Assembly (NCBI GenBank): GCA_022560695.1
Contig: JADFSP010000006.1
Coordinates: forward strand, 33,916-97,915
Direction: 5' to 3'
Length of the DNA stretch: 64,000 bases
DNA from: Pseudomonadota bacterium
Lineage (GTDB): Bacteria > Pseudomonadota > Gammaproteobacteria > Steroidobacterales > Woeseiaceae
The notes beneath the pieces were generated by a model that was given only the letters and a program-made list of their open reading frames with translations, had not been told where the DNA came from and searched no databases. Below are positions 55,918 through 63,868 of this stretch, piece by piece (the stretch's first letter is position 1; each line of letters opens with the position of its first letter). A program made the position numbers and the translations under genes.

Positions 55918-56648
55918 ACCAGGCCGCGGTTGGTGAGCAGAATCAGGGCGGGCGCCAGCAACCCTGTTGCGCCGATGAAGCTGTCGAATCGATCCAGCAC
56001 GCCGCCGTGGCCCGGCAACAGGCGGCTGAATTCCTTGATACCTGCACGACGTTTGACCCAGGACGCCGCGAGATCGCCCGCAAGCGCGCAGGCCGATATA
56101 GCCAAAGCTGCGGTGGCTGCGGAGCCGGCAGACAAGGTAGTAAGGCCCCGGACAAGCAACCCCATGATGACTGCAGCGGCGATCCCGCCGCAAACCCCCT
56201 CGACAGTCTTCGTCGGACTGAGCAGCGGGACGAGCGCATGCTTGCCAAGAGACTGACCAACAACCTGGCTGAAACCGTCGAAAGCAGCCACGACAAGATA
56301 ACAGTAAGCAAGCGTCGCCGGCGCCACGAGTCGCACACTCGAGATCGAACCGAGCATTAGCAGGATATAGATGACCCAGACCTTTAACAGAGGTCCGATG
56401 CTGAAGCTTCGCGTCGTCTTGCCCAGCTCGTACAGGCCAACAAAAATAATTGCAAGCATCAGGCCCGTGAACCAGGCGCGGCCAAGTGCGGCGCAAGCCA
56501 GCACACCGAGAACGATAACGACATAGCTGGCAAACTTGAGCCACCGCTGGCGTTTCGTCATCGACGACACATGCCGATTTGCAAGAAACATGAACACAGC
56601 CCCGACTGCAAAGGATCCCGGCAAGATCAGCATGATCTGGGTCAGCAT
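55914..56648 (-). CDS. CdsA-like phosphatidate cytidylyltransferase
   Basis: This 244-residue polytopic membrane enzyme has the family signature as WVKRRAGIKEFSRLLPGHGGVLDRFDSF (K-R-x-x-x-K-[DE]-F-...-PGHGG-..-DR-D-S) near the C terminus, plus an upstream LLSPTKTVEG block. It should make CDP-diacylglycerol or CDP-activated lipid from a phosphatidate-like substrate and CTP. It is shorter and more diverged than housekeeping CdsA and sits in a four-gene operon, so a specialised lipid is likely. It overlaps the DAG kinase-like gene by seven bases. Confidence 0.88.
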   Translation of the reverse strand: MLTQIMLILPGSFAVGAVFMFLANRHVSSMTKRQRWLKFASYVVIVLGVLACAALGRAWFTGLMLAIIFVGLYELGKTTRSFSIGPLLKVWVIYILLMLGSISSVRLVAPATLAYCYLVVAAFDGFSQVVGQSLGKHALVPLLSPTKTVEGVCGGIAAAVIMGLLVRGLTTLSAGSAATAALAISACALAGDLAASWVKRRAGIKEFSRLLPGHGGVLDRFDSFIGATGLLAPALILLTNRGLV

Positions 56649-57529
56649 GTCTTCATTCGGAGCCGCTGCACCGTCAGGGCCTCAGGTCGGGTCACGACTC
56701 GCAGGTCGACGACATTCTCGAACAACTCACCATCGGCCATTAACAGCTGTGGTATTGGAAAACTCATGTGCACGGTTCTCGCGCAGAACTCTTCACTGGC
56801 GCCAACGAGATAGGTGTGGCTCAGTACCGAGAGATTGTGAGCGAGCTGCCGCGCCCAGCCAGCTCTCAGTTCGAGCACATCAAACTGTCCGTCTGAATTG
56901 CTGGCCCCGGGCAACGCAAGAAAATTAGCCAGGTACCGGGTGTTGTTGATTGATATGCCAGAAAAGCTCCCGGCCCGTTTGCCAACTGAATCGTATTCGA
57001 CTTCGACGTGGCGTTTCTTTGGTCGCGAGCATACGGTGGCCGCCGTGTAAGCGTATCGGCCCAGCGCCGAGAATCGCGGTGCAAGACGGACAACATCCGC
57101 GATGTAGCCGACTGCCAACGTGCTTGCTGCCAGAAACGTCTGCTGCGTACCGTCGGCAAAACCAACGTCGACTTCAAGCAGGTCGATGCGGGCCGGTTCG
57201 CCTGATTTGAGCGCGTCGACCGCCACCGATAATTCGCCGATGCCGAGATCGAGGGCGAGACTGTTACCACGACCGGCTGGAATGACGGCCAGCAATCGTC
57301 CGCTGCCGACGATACCGGATAGCACATCAAAAATCGTACCGTCGCCGCCAATCACAACGATGCCGTCGTAGTTATGTGCAGAACGAGCGATCTCGGCAGC
57401 CTGTCGCGGCGCCTCCGTGTACGCAACGTCTGTCACGTAGTCAAGTATTTCGGGCAACCACTTGCTCTTGAAGTTGTTATCACTAAATGCGCCGGCAACT
57501 GGATTGGCAATAGCCAGCCAGCGACTCAT
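56642..57529 (-). CDS. Diacylglycerol kinase-family lipid kinase
   Basis: This 295-residue soluble or peripheral kinase of the DagK/YegS/LCB5 type has the catalytic glycine loop GIVVIGGDGTIFDVLSG and PAGRGNSLALDLG in the first 110 residues, and the C-terminal beta-sandwich with GELFENVVDLRVV. It should phosphorylate diacylglycerol or a related lipid alcohol to the phosphatidate that the neighbouring CdsA-like enzyme could use. It overlaps both adjacent genes. Confidence 0.9.
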   Translation of the reverse strand: MSRWLAIANPVAGAFSDNNFKSKWLPEILDYVTDVAYTEAPRQAAEIARSAHNYDGIVVIGGDGTIFDVLSGIVGSGRLLAVIPAGRGNSLALDLGIGELSVAVDALKSGEPARIDLLEVDVGFADGTQQTFLAASTLAVGYIADVVRLAPRFSALGRYAYTAATVCSRPKKRHVEVEYDSVGKRAGSFSGISINNTRYLANFLALPGASNSDGQFDVLELRAGWARQLAHNLSVLSHTYLVGASEEFCARTVHMSFPIPQLLMADGELFENVVDLRVVTRPEALTVQRLRMKTC

Positions 57530-58116
57530 GACGAAGAGCCTCGCCGACTTCTTAATATCCAGTAGACTCCTCGCGCGTTCGGCGTCCAGTCGGGCAGTAA
57601 CCAGAACATGACAAATTCCTCGAAGATTGCGAGTACGCTGATAGTAGCGGCCGCGTAGAAGATCAGCGGTTTGAAGCCCCAGAGAAACAGAACCATGACA
57701 AAGATTCCAAGTACATACGCGCTAGCTCGCGAAGCATAGGAATGGAAACTCGCAAGTCTCCCATAACGCAAGAACGAAATGAGGATCGATAAGACCCAGA
57801 GGCCTAACACGACAGCGAACCACATCATGTAGTCGTTTACGAACTCCTGATGAAAGACAACGGTACCGTAGAACGCTACGGCCATTAACAACGCATCTCC
57901 TATTGAATCGAGCTTGGCGCCCAACGTCGAAGTGAGCTTGAAACTCCTTGCAATCAAGCCATCTGCAATGTCGCTCAGGAGTGCAGCAAGGAGCAGCCAT
58001 TTGAACGGCTCTTCTTTGTTCAAATATGCCAGTACAACGAGCACTGGACCGGAAAGGATTCTTGCCGCACTGATCAGATTCGGAAGGTGCCGTATGGAGG
58101 ATCGGGACATCGTCAT
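57526..58116 (-). CDS. CDP-alcohol phosphatidyltransferase
   Basis: This 196-residue membrane transferase has a complete CDP-alcohol motif: D-G-xx-A-R-x8-G-xxx-D-xxx-D in ADGLIARSFKLTSTLGAKLDSIGD. About six hydrophobic helices are visible. It joins an alcohol to a CDP-activated lipid with release of CMP. With the CdsA-like and kinase genes it forms a complete route from diacylglycerol to a new phospholipid headgroup; the accepted alcohol is unknown. It is translationally coupled to a 44-codon frame upstream. Confidence 0.9.
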   Translation of the reverse strand: MTMSRSSIRHLPNLISAARILSGPVLVVLAYLNKEEPFKWLLLAALLSDIADGLIARSFKLTSTLGAKLDSIGDALLMAVAFYGTVVFHQEFVNDYMMWFAVVLGLWVLSILISFLRYGRLASFHSYASRASAYVLGIFVMVLFLWGFKPLIFYAAATISVLAIFEEFVMFWLLPDWTPNARGVYWILRSRRGSSS

Positions 58117-58247
58117 GAACCGCGTGTATCCCGATCAGATCTCAGGGGCGACATATTCATCACCGCGAAATTTTCAGATCGACGCCCAAATGACGAGGCG
58201 ACAGCCAACACAGCCATGACTTTTCTGATAGCACTGGCCTCTTTCAT
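58113..58247 (-). CDS. 44-codon reading frame heading the lipid operon (possible leader or micropeptide)
   Basis: This frame of 44 codons runs from ATG 58247 to a TGA that overlaps the ATG of the CDP-alcohol transferase (TCATGACG). A strong Shine-Dalgarno (CGGAGGGGGGATCC) precedes the ATG. The peptide starts MKEASAIRKVMAVLAVASSF, a weak hydrophobic N terminus, and ends hydrophilic (PLRSDRDTRGS). The perfect ATGA coupling and strong ribosome-binding site argue that it is translated, either as a micropeptide or as a coupling leader. Confidence 0.6.
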   Translation of the reverse strand: MKEASAIRKVMAVLAVASSFGRRSENFAVMNMSPLRSDRDTRGS

Positions 58248-58477
58248 GGATCCCCCCTCCGTCGGCGTCTTTTGCCCGTTGGCGTGAATAGTGCCGTGTT
58301 TGATTCGCCTGTTGCTGATGATCCCCGGATTTCTGTCTGACGGATTTCTGATGCAGGCACGACCTTAACTGAGCGAATCACGCTTCATTTGAAAAGAGCA
58401 GAAACAAGTCGACTTGGGTTAGATCCTGATCTTCCAGACACATCAGAAGAGACCGATAATGGTCGTGGAGGTGTGTC

Positions 58478-58585
58478 ATGTCAAAGCGAAGGAAATTCAG
58501 CGCGGAGTTCAAAATTGAAGCGGTTCAGATAGCGTCAATGCAGGATATGACGCCGTGGCAGTTCGTGCGTGGCCCGGTCAGGTAA
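58478..58585 (+). pseudogene. Remnant of an IS3-family transposase orfA
   Basis: The first codons MSKRRKFSAEFKIEAVQIAS are the standard start of IS3-type OrfA (HTH_Tnp_1). After them the frame diverges and stops at 58585 after 35 codons. The remaining 50 codons, orfB and any clear terminal repeat are missing. The 58248-58477 segment before it shows no gene. It marks an old insertion or deletion scar. Confidence 0.75.
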
Positions 58586-58592
58586 CCATGTA

Positions 58593-59363
58593 TTATTGGT
58601 TTGTCTCGCCAACGACCGCGCTGACAGTTTGTTGCAGAGCCCTGATTTCCTCCATCTGGATGTTCAATTGCGCGATCAGAAACTCGGTGTAGTTTTGCTC
58701 AGCGGTCAACAGTCTCGAAAAACGTTCTTTGCGGGCAGTGATCAGAAATCTTTCAGCAACCGCCCGCGGGTCGAATTCCTCATTGCCGCCCCTTGATGAT
58801 TGCTGACGGAACTCGCTATCCCGACCGACCAGACCGGCCACGGGGTCGACCATTTCATAGAGGGCCGCAGCATAACCAGTTATCCGTGACTGGATTCGGT
58901 CCGAGCGATGCAGTGACTCCTGATAAAAGAAGGACAATTGCGTCCTCAGCCCCGCATCTTCGATCAGAGCCAGCTTGCCGCTACTCTGGAGATCAAAAAA
59001 CGTCACTGTTTGCACTTCCGGAAATTCCCAGCCCAGGGTTGAGCTGTCCGCCAACAGCTCGAAAATGGCGTCCGGCTCTTCGTCCGGTGGTCCGTCTTGC
59101 CCTATCATCCGTTTAAGGGTCTCCAGCGCATCACGTTTATTTCTGGCTTCACTCGAAAGAAACGTGAAAAATGTGGCATCTCTGTTCAAGTCCTCATGGA
59201 TACGTTGCAAATAGATGGCAATGTCCGAGCGGCCTATGCGCACCTGATTCCAGTCATCGACCTGAAGACCGATGAAGATGCCAACGACGACGATCAGCAC
59301 CTCCAGGACGACGGTGCCCCAATCACGTTTTCTCAGGCCCGTGACCAATCTGCGAAGAATCAT
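58593..59363 (-). CDS. Membrane-anchored hypothetical protein, DUF6090-like
   Basis: This 256-residue protein starts at ATG 59363, preceded by GGGAGGAGC. Its N terminus contains WGTVVLEVLIVVVGIFIGLQVDDWNQ, a single helix ending in the pattern G-x-F-x-G-LQVDDWN, which I recall from DUF6090-type proteins. The soluble part is helical with ARNKRDALETLKRM and a C-terminal helix. An upstream extension to 59546 is unlikely. Function is unknown. Confidence 0.75.
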   Translation of the reverse strand: MILRRLVTGLRKRDWGTVVLEVLIVVVGIFIGLQVDDWNQVRIGRSDIAIYLQRIHEDLNRDATFFTFLSSEARNKRDALETLKRMIGQDGPPDEEPDAIFELLADSSTLGWEFPEVQTVTFFDLQSSGKLALIEDAGLRTQLSFFYQESLHRSDRIQSRITGYAAALYEMVDPVAGLVGRDSEFRQQSSRGGNEEFDPRAVAERFLITARKERFSRLLTAEQNYTEFLIAQLNIQMEEIRALQQTVSAVVGETNQ

Positions 59364-59581
59364 GTGCTCCTCCCAAAAAGCCGAGCAGCTTATCCAAGCA
59401 CGCGTCGATCGCAAATCGCGTAGCGACGACAACGTCTGCGTGCAAACTGTTGCGCCCGTGCGTTTCGGCGTGTTTGAAGACCGCTTTATGAATTTCCTGC
59501 TTTGCCCCAAAGGAAAGGGGCCGGATCCGATCATGGGACACGACACGATTGCTGCCGAGGTCCATTATTGGATCCGACCCC

Positions 59582-59998
59582 TCATTCACCCTGAACAGTA
59601 ACCAAAACCATGCGCTCGTGACTTGCGTGGCGATGCTCCCACAGGTAAATCCCTTGCCAGGTACCGAGCGCGCAGCGGCCGTCTTGGACCGGAACGTTGA
59701 GGTCTGTCTGAGTTAAAACGCTTCGGATATGGGCGGGCATATCGTCGGGGCCCTCCGCCGTGTGCGTGAACATCGGATCGCCATCCGGGACCTGCCGCGA
59801 CATGAAAGTCTCGAGATCGTGCATGACCTTGGGATCGGCATTTTCGCAGATTATCAACGACGCGCTGGTGTGACGAATGAATACATGACACATGCCGGTC
59901 GTAATGCCAGAGGACTGCACGGCGGCCTGAATATCGTCGCTCAAATCGTAGGTGCCACGCCCACTGGTATCGACCCGTATTTCCTCCTGGCTAATCAC
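59582..59998 (-). CDS. yjbQ: Secondary thiamine-phosphate synthase-like enzyme, YjbQ/UPF0047
   Basis: This 138-residue protein starts from a GTG at 59998 with a GGAGGAA-like segment inside the coding start region. Family motifs are CHVFIRHTSASLIICENADP, VMHDLETFM, DDMPAHIRSVLT and WQGIYLWEHRHASHERMVLVTVQGE. YjbQ proteins form trimers and show weak thiamine-phosphate synthase activity; the true role is unclear. Length is normal. It is 33 bases downstream of the phosphatase gene on the same strand. Confidence 0.92.
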   Translation of the reverse strand: MISQEEIRVDTSGRGTYDLSDDIQAAVQSSGITTGMCHVFIRHTSASLIICENADPKVMHDLETFMSRQVPDGDPMFTHTAEGPDDMPAHIRSVLTQTDLNVPVQDGRCALGTWQGIYLWEHRHASHERMVLVTVQGE

Positions 59999-60030
59999 GT
60001 CGCAAGTCCTGTGCCAATTGCCCGAACATT

Positions 60031-60639
60031 TTACTGCGCTGGCGCCGTCTGCCGATCATCGGCAAGGTATGGCGTACCGTATCGAAGCCGGATCGTCTTG
60101 GTCTTGCCAAACCAGGGAATGGAAACAATGTAGATATTGTCGTACTCATTTTCCGCGATCTCCGGCACTTTCTTGCTGGCGCCGAGATTGGCAATGAGGA
60201 CTGGAATAGTATCGCTGTGCCCTATGACGAGAACGATCTTCCCTTTATGCTTCTTGAGGATCGTCTCGAGAATCATCTCCGTATTCGCGGCATCGTAAAC
60301 GTTAATCGGCAAGTCCAGTCTATCCGCAATGGGACGAGCTGTTTCCTGGGTTCTTCGATATGGAGTCACATAAATTGCATCGATGCCAGCGACCACGTCT
60401 GCATCAGCGAGCTGGCGCGTCAACTCGGCAACCCGCTGCCGCCCGGCATAGCTCAGGCCCGGATCAATCGCGGGCATCGCAGCCTTCTCGGCATGGCGAA
60501 CAAATATAACGGTTGTTGTCGCTTGCGATTCGAAAAACCACGCCAGACCGATCGCGATCGCCGTATAGATGATGACAATCTGTGTCCTGCGCCGCCGCCG
60601 GCGGCGGCGTCTGTCCTGATCTGATGCATTGGTGGCCAT
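60031..60639 (-). CDS. Membrane-anchored histidine phosphatase
   Basis: This 202-residue protein has the catalytic RHAEK (phosphohistidine) near residue 48, with an Arg/His pair later as VIGHSDT. A run of nine arginines (residues 10-18) directly precedes one membrane helix (IVIIYTAIAIGLAWFF), so the N terminus is cytoplasmic and the phosphatase domain periplasmic. Substrates in this family range from phosphosugars to phosphoproteins. The Arg run is encoded by a GC-rich near-palindromic stretch. Confidence 0.9.
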   Translation of the reverse strand: MATNASDQDRRRRRRRRRTQIVIIYTAIAIGLAWFFESQATTTVIFVRHAEKAAMPAIDPGLSYAGRQRVAELTRQLADADVVAGIDAIYVTPYRRTQETARPIADRLDLPINVYDAANTEMILETILKKHKGKIVLVIGHSDTIPVLIANLGASKKVPEIAENEYDNIYIVSIPWFGKTKTIRLRYGTPYLADDRQTAPAQ

Positions 60640-60683
60640 TGCACGCGACTTTAAAAGGTTTTGGCCGCTTTGACTACGCTTTG

Positions 60684-61013
60684 TCAGCTACCGTCGTCAT
60701 CGCTGTCCGTGTGGACGACGCGATACTCACCCTCGATGACGCTGTTCGCCGCTTCATGGCCGGCCGCAGCGGTATGACGACTGCCGGCATTTTTGCGTAG
60801 TCGCCGATTAAACCACCACAAACGCATGCCGACGATACCCGCGATGACCAGAATGATGCTCCCCAATACGACGAATGCCAGGAACCCGAGCAGAATCGAT
60901 GCGCCAATCGCCAGCGTGCCCACGACGATGACCAGTGCGCTGGCGATCGGGTTGCCGGCGGGCAGGCCTCTGTTTGCTGATGGATATCTCAAAGCTCTTC
61001 CTTTGTCTTGCAT
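60684..61013 (-). CDS. Small two-helix membrane protein
   Basis: This 109-residue protein has two hydrophobic helices (ASALVIVVGTLAIGASILLGFLAFVVLGSIILVIAGIVG) and an amphipathic basic stretch (LWWFNRRLRKNAG), then an acidic C terminus. No family is recognised. Its end lies directly before the phosphatase gene. Confidence 0.65.
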   Translation of the reverse strand: MQDKGRALRYPSANRGLPAGNPIASALVIVVGTLAIGASILLGFLAFVVLGSIILVIAGIVGMRLWWFNRRLRKNAGSRHTAAAGHEAANSVIEGEYRVVHTDSDDDGS

Positions 61014-61894
61014 CAGTCCGACGACTGCGGAGAATAAAACCCTTCAAACCAGGTCGACCAGGTATCGCCGCCATCGTTCGATTGCTCAAAAAATTGTCGA
61101 ACCCGCCCGTCCGGCAACGGCGTCCACAGGCCTCGAAACGGCACAGTCGTATCCTTGGCAATGTAGTGAATGGTGCCCGTCAAAAACATACCATCATCTC
61201 CGAGTCCGCCGCGAATATGAATCTGGCTACCGCTCGCATCATTCCATATCTGAACCCAATCCCCAGTCATCCTGTCGACGTAATTGATACTCGTACCGGT
61301 TCCACCCCGCTCGCTCGTCCAGTTCTCGATCAACAGACAACCGCGTTGCACACGCTCTATGACATTGCTGCCGAGGATCGCTCCGTTACCATCGTAGACA
61401 TCCCAGGTTCCGATCCAGAAATCGAACTCGTTAAATTGCTCGTCGTGCTCACAGGGAAATGCCTTTACGGACATCTCCGCGACCAGTGCGTCAAACTCCG
61501 GGACGCCTGCGAGGCCGCGAAGCACCGGATCGGCGGTTAGTACTCCAGCGGTCGTGAAACCCTGGTCGGCAACTCCCCGCAGCGTGACGATTGCGGCCGC
61601 ATTATGGCCGCCAATGACCTGTAGCCTTGCCCTCTCCAGGGCCACTCGAATCGGTGCGAACTGCAACTGCTCCGCTTGTCGCAGTGCAGCGGAAGCAGTT
61701 TCAGGTCGACCCGAGTGGCGAGCGCTGACCGCCAGCCCCAGCCATGCACGACCATCATCTGGATCGGCCTGTGCTTCGAGTGCATATGCGGCAGCCGCCT
61801 CGACCCACTTTTCCGCCGCGAATAAGGTCTCGGCAGACGGCCCTGCGGCGATGGCAGCAGAGGTCATAAATAGTATAGAAATCAGTATTTTCAC
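61013..61894 (-). CDS. Secreted TPR plus DUF1579-like protein
   Basis: This protein has about 293 residues from a GTG at 61894. A signal peptide (LISILFMTSAAIAAG) precedes a short TPR region (AEKWVEAAAAYALEAQADPDDGRAWLGLAVSARHSG). Its C-terminal half carries the NEFDFWIGTWDVYDGNGAILGSN motif typical of DUF1579-like domains and a conserved-looking EGGTGTSINYVDRMTGDWVQIWND-type end. It probably acts in the periplasm; its ligand is unknown. It overlaps the next gene by one base. Confidence 0.75.
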   Translation of the reverse strand: MKILISILFMTSAAIAAGPSAETLFAAEKWVEAAAAYALEAQADPDDGRAWLGLAVSARHSGRPETASAALRQAEQLQFAPIRVALERARLQVIGGHNAAAIVTLRGVADQGFTTAGVLTADPVLRGLAGVPEFDALVAEMSVKAFPCEHDEQFNEFDFWIGTWDVYDGNGAILGSNVIERVQRGCLLIENWTSERGGTGTSINYVDRMTGDWVQIWNDASGSQIHIRGGLGDDGMFLTGTIHYIAKDTTVPFRGLWTPLPDGRVRQFFEQSNDGGDTWSTWFEGFYSPQSSD

Positions 61895-62162
61895 GATGTT
61901 TATTAGAATCTCTCGAACTAACTGCGACGAGCACCGATGCCGTCTCTGACCGTGCCCAAACGTCGGCGTTCGGAGGACAGCGTATCCATCGTCGGAATAT
62001 TGGTTCAATTTCACGCAAAATCAATAGCGGCGACCCGTCGTGTTGAATCCTAGGGCAGCTGCGAGCACAATTCGCGGTCGCATCGGGCAGTCCCGGAGGG
62101 GTGAGCGCCGCAGGCGCGAATCAATCCCGCCCGACGCAGATTCGTAAGCAATAGACAGATTT

Positions 62163-62252
62163 GGAGAGGTGGCAGAGCGGTTGAATGCACTGGTCTTGAA
62201 AACCAGCAAGGGTTAAAACCCTTCGTGGGTTCGAATCCCACCCTCTCCGCCA
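62163..62252 (+). tRNA. tRNA-Ser (anticodon TGA)
   Basis: This is a 90-base tRNA with long variable arm. Acceptor GGAGAGG, anticodon stem CTGGT/ACCAG with loop CTTGAAA (TGA), variable arm AAGGGTTAAAACCCTT, T-loop GGTTCGAATCC, and encoded CCA. Confidence 0.96.
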
Positions 62253-62461
62253 GTTATCGACATAAGTAACTGTTTTAGAAAGAAGTAGATCACCGTGTCT
62301 ATTCTCTACCTACGATTCATTCCACAGTGAGAAATCACCATAGAGGCATGCAAGCCAGCCGGTAGGGGGCAGGTAGGGGTAGTCAGAGATCGTGTCTTGG
62401 CATGCTGAGGCCGCATGGCTCACAGCGGTAACAGGGTTCAATTTGATGGCAAAGCAAACTT

Positions 62462-63043
62462 ATGGACGCTGAACTCGTAAACGCGGTTGTGAAGGTCGGC
62501 GATGGACGAGGCTTCATCATTGAGGCCAGTAACCAGCGCCTTGTTATCACAGCCGCACATTGCTTGCCACACTTCCCGCCGTGCCATGGGGCGAGCTATC
62601 TCGAAGAGCGGACGTACCGGGACTTGCTTGGACCGCTGGACGAATCGGCCCCTAAAGTGTGGGCTGAATGTCTATTTGCCGATCCGGTGGCCGACATCGC
62701 CGTGCTCGGAAGCCCGGACGATGAAGCGCTGTATGACGAGGCCATTGCCTTTGAGGCGCTGACGGAGGAGGCCGCAATTGATGCTCTGGCATGGCTGCTA
62801 ACACTCGATGGCCGCTGGACGCGATGTGCTATTCAGCGTCGCAACGGGTGGCCACTGTGGATTGAGAACGCCGAAGAAGCCATCCGCGGCGGCATGTCAG
62901 GTTCACCGATTCTCAATGATGATACATCGGCGATCGGAGTGGTGTGCGTCGGTCGAGGTATCGGTCTCGATTCAGACACTATCAGGGAGGGCGGCCCCAA
63001 TCCTCGATTGACTCATAACCTGCCAGGATGGGTTTTACTGTAA
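62462..63043 (+). CDS. Trypsin-like serine protease, standalone
   Basis: This compact 193-residue S1-fold peptidase has a catalytic triad visible as H33 (VITAAHC), D78 (VADIAVLG) and S146 (GGMSGSPI). No signal peptide, PDZ or membrane segment is present, so it is expected in the cytoplasm, unlike DegP relatives. It lies 209 bases after tRNA-Ser in a gene-poor, AT-richer stretch, a typical location for acquired genes. It may belong to a defence or stress module, but no partner is visible. Confidence 0.8.
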   Translation: MDAELVNAVVKVGDGRGFIIEASNQRLVITAAHCLPHFPPCHGASYLEERTYRDLLGPLDESAPKVWAECLFADPVADIAVLGSPDDEALYDEAIAFEALTEEAAIDALAWLLTLDGRWTRCAIQRRNGWPLWIENAEEAIRGGMSGSPILNDDTSAIGVVCVGRGIGLDSDTIREGGPNPRLTHNLPGWVLL

Positions 63044-63191
63044 TAGCTCAGACTCGACCGTACAGGCACAGCAATACGCTTCGCACCACATGGCTCGAAA
63101 AAACCACAATTCGCCGTTTCTCAGCACGATTCCGAGAATTGGCTCTCCCGGGCTGGGTGTAATTAATGACCGCGATTAGGACGGGTGACGT

Positions 63192-63211
63192 TCTTGTCAT
63201 TAATGACAAGA
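63192..63211. promoter_or_regulatory. 20-bp perfect palindrome
   Basis: TCTTGTCATTAATGACAAGA is perfectly palindromic at 63192-63211, with an outer ACGGG/CCCGT pair at 63181-63185 and 63213-63217. It lies in the 63044-63436 gap, which otherwise holds no clear gene. It could be an operator or attachment core. Confidence 0.6.
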
Positions 63212-63436
63212 TCCCGTAAGCAGTTGGCATCGGCGATACCCAGTAGGGTCAAATTTGGATGCCGATTCAGAGCATAACCAATGATGTCTGTTAGAAGCGA
63301 CAACCCGGGTTACAGCCACATATGACATTCTAGACCGGCGCAGAGCCATACGACCTTGCGGACAACGGATTTTAAGTCCTCTTTTCCCACAAACCTGCGC
63401 GATTCTGCGCAAGAATACGCTAAATAATTCAGTCAG

Positions 63437-63862
63437 TTAGATTACCTGCTTTTGCCCATGTTTGTGCGATTTTGCCTGCGCTGTGCGACAAATTTGCGAC
63501 ATATGGCCGTGCGGGAACTCGAGCAACATGATGCGGTAGCCATCCATCTCACCGAGAAAAGGCACCTCGTCCTGCTCGAGCAACGGCAGAATCTCGATTG
63601 CGAGGCGCACCTCGGCCGCGACGCTGATCTCCAGGGCGATCTGCTCTTTGCGCAGCGCCGCACGAAACTCGCGCAACGGTTTCTCGGTGCTGCTGCGGGT
63701 ATTCTCATAACGGCCCGGGTGCAGATGCGGCGTCATGACGGCATGATCGATGCCGTTGTCGACCGCAATTCGCGCCATGTCCAGCGCCTCGACCAGCGTT
63801 CTGGCTCCATCGTCGATGCCGGGCAGCAAGTGGCAGTGAAGGTCGATCATACCGTCCGCCAC
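63437..63862 (-). pseudogene. Truncated CpsB/YwqE-type PHP tyrosine-protein phosphatase
   Basis: The N-terminal 120 residues are a normal PHP phosphatase (IDLHCHLLPGIDDGARTLVEALDMA; TPHLHPG; LLLEFPHGHM-like). After HGHM the family's second half, which holds the remaining metal ligands (the IAHPER and SDxH blocks), is replaced by 20 unrelated residues and a stop. Intact relatives are about 250 residues. The start is a GTG at 63862 or ATG at 63850. It should be inactive, removing the phosphatase partner of the adjacent BY-kinase. Confidence 0.8.
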
Positions 63863-63868
63863 ACGGCC

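Noticed and set aside
55486..56544. GtrA gene extended to 352 codons
   Set aside because: The added part runs antiphase through the CdsA-like gene. The ATG at 55917 overlaps the upstream stop as ATGA and starts the real protein.
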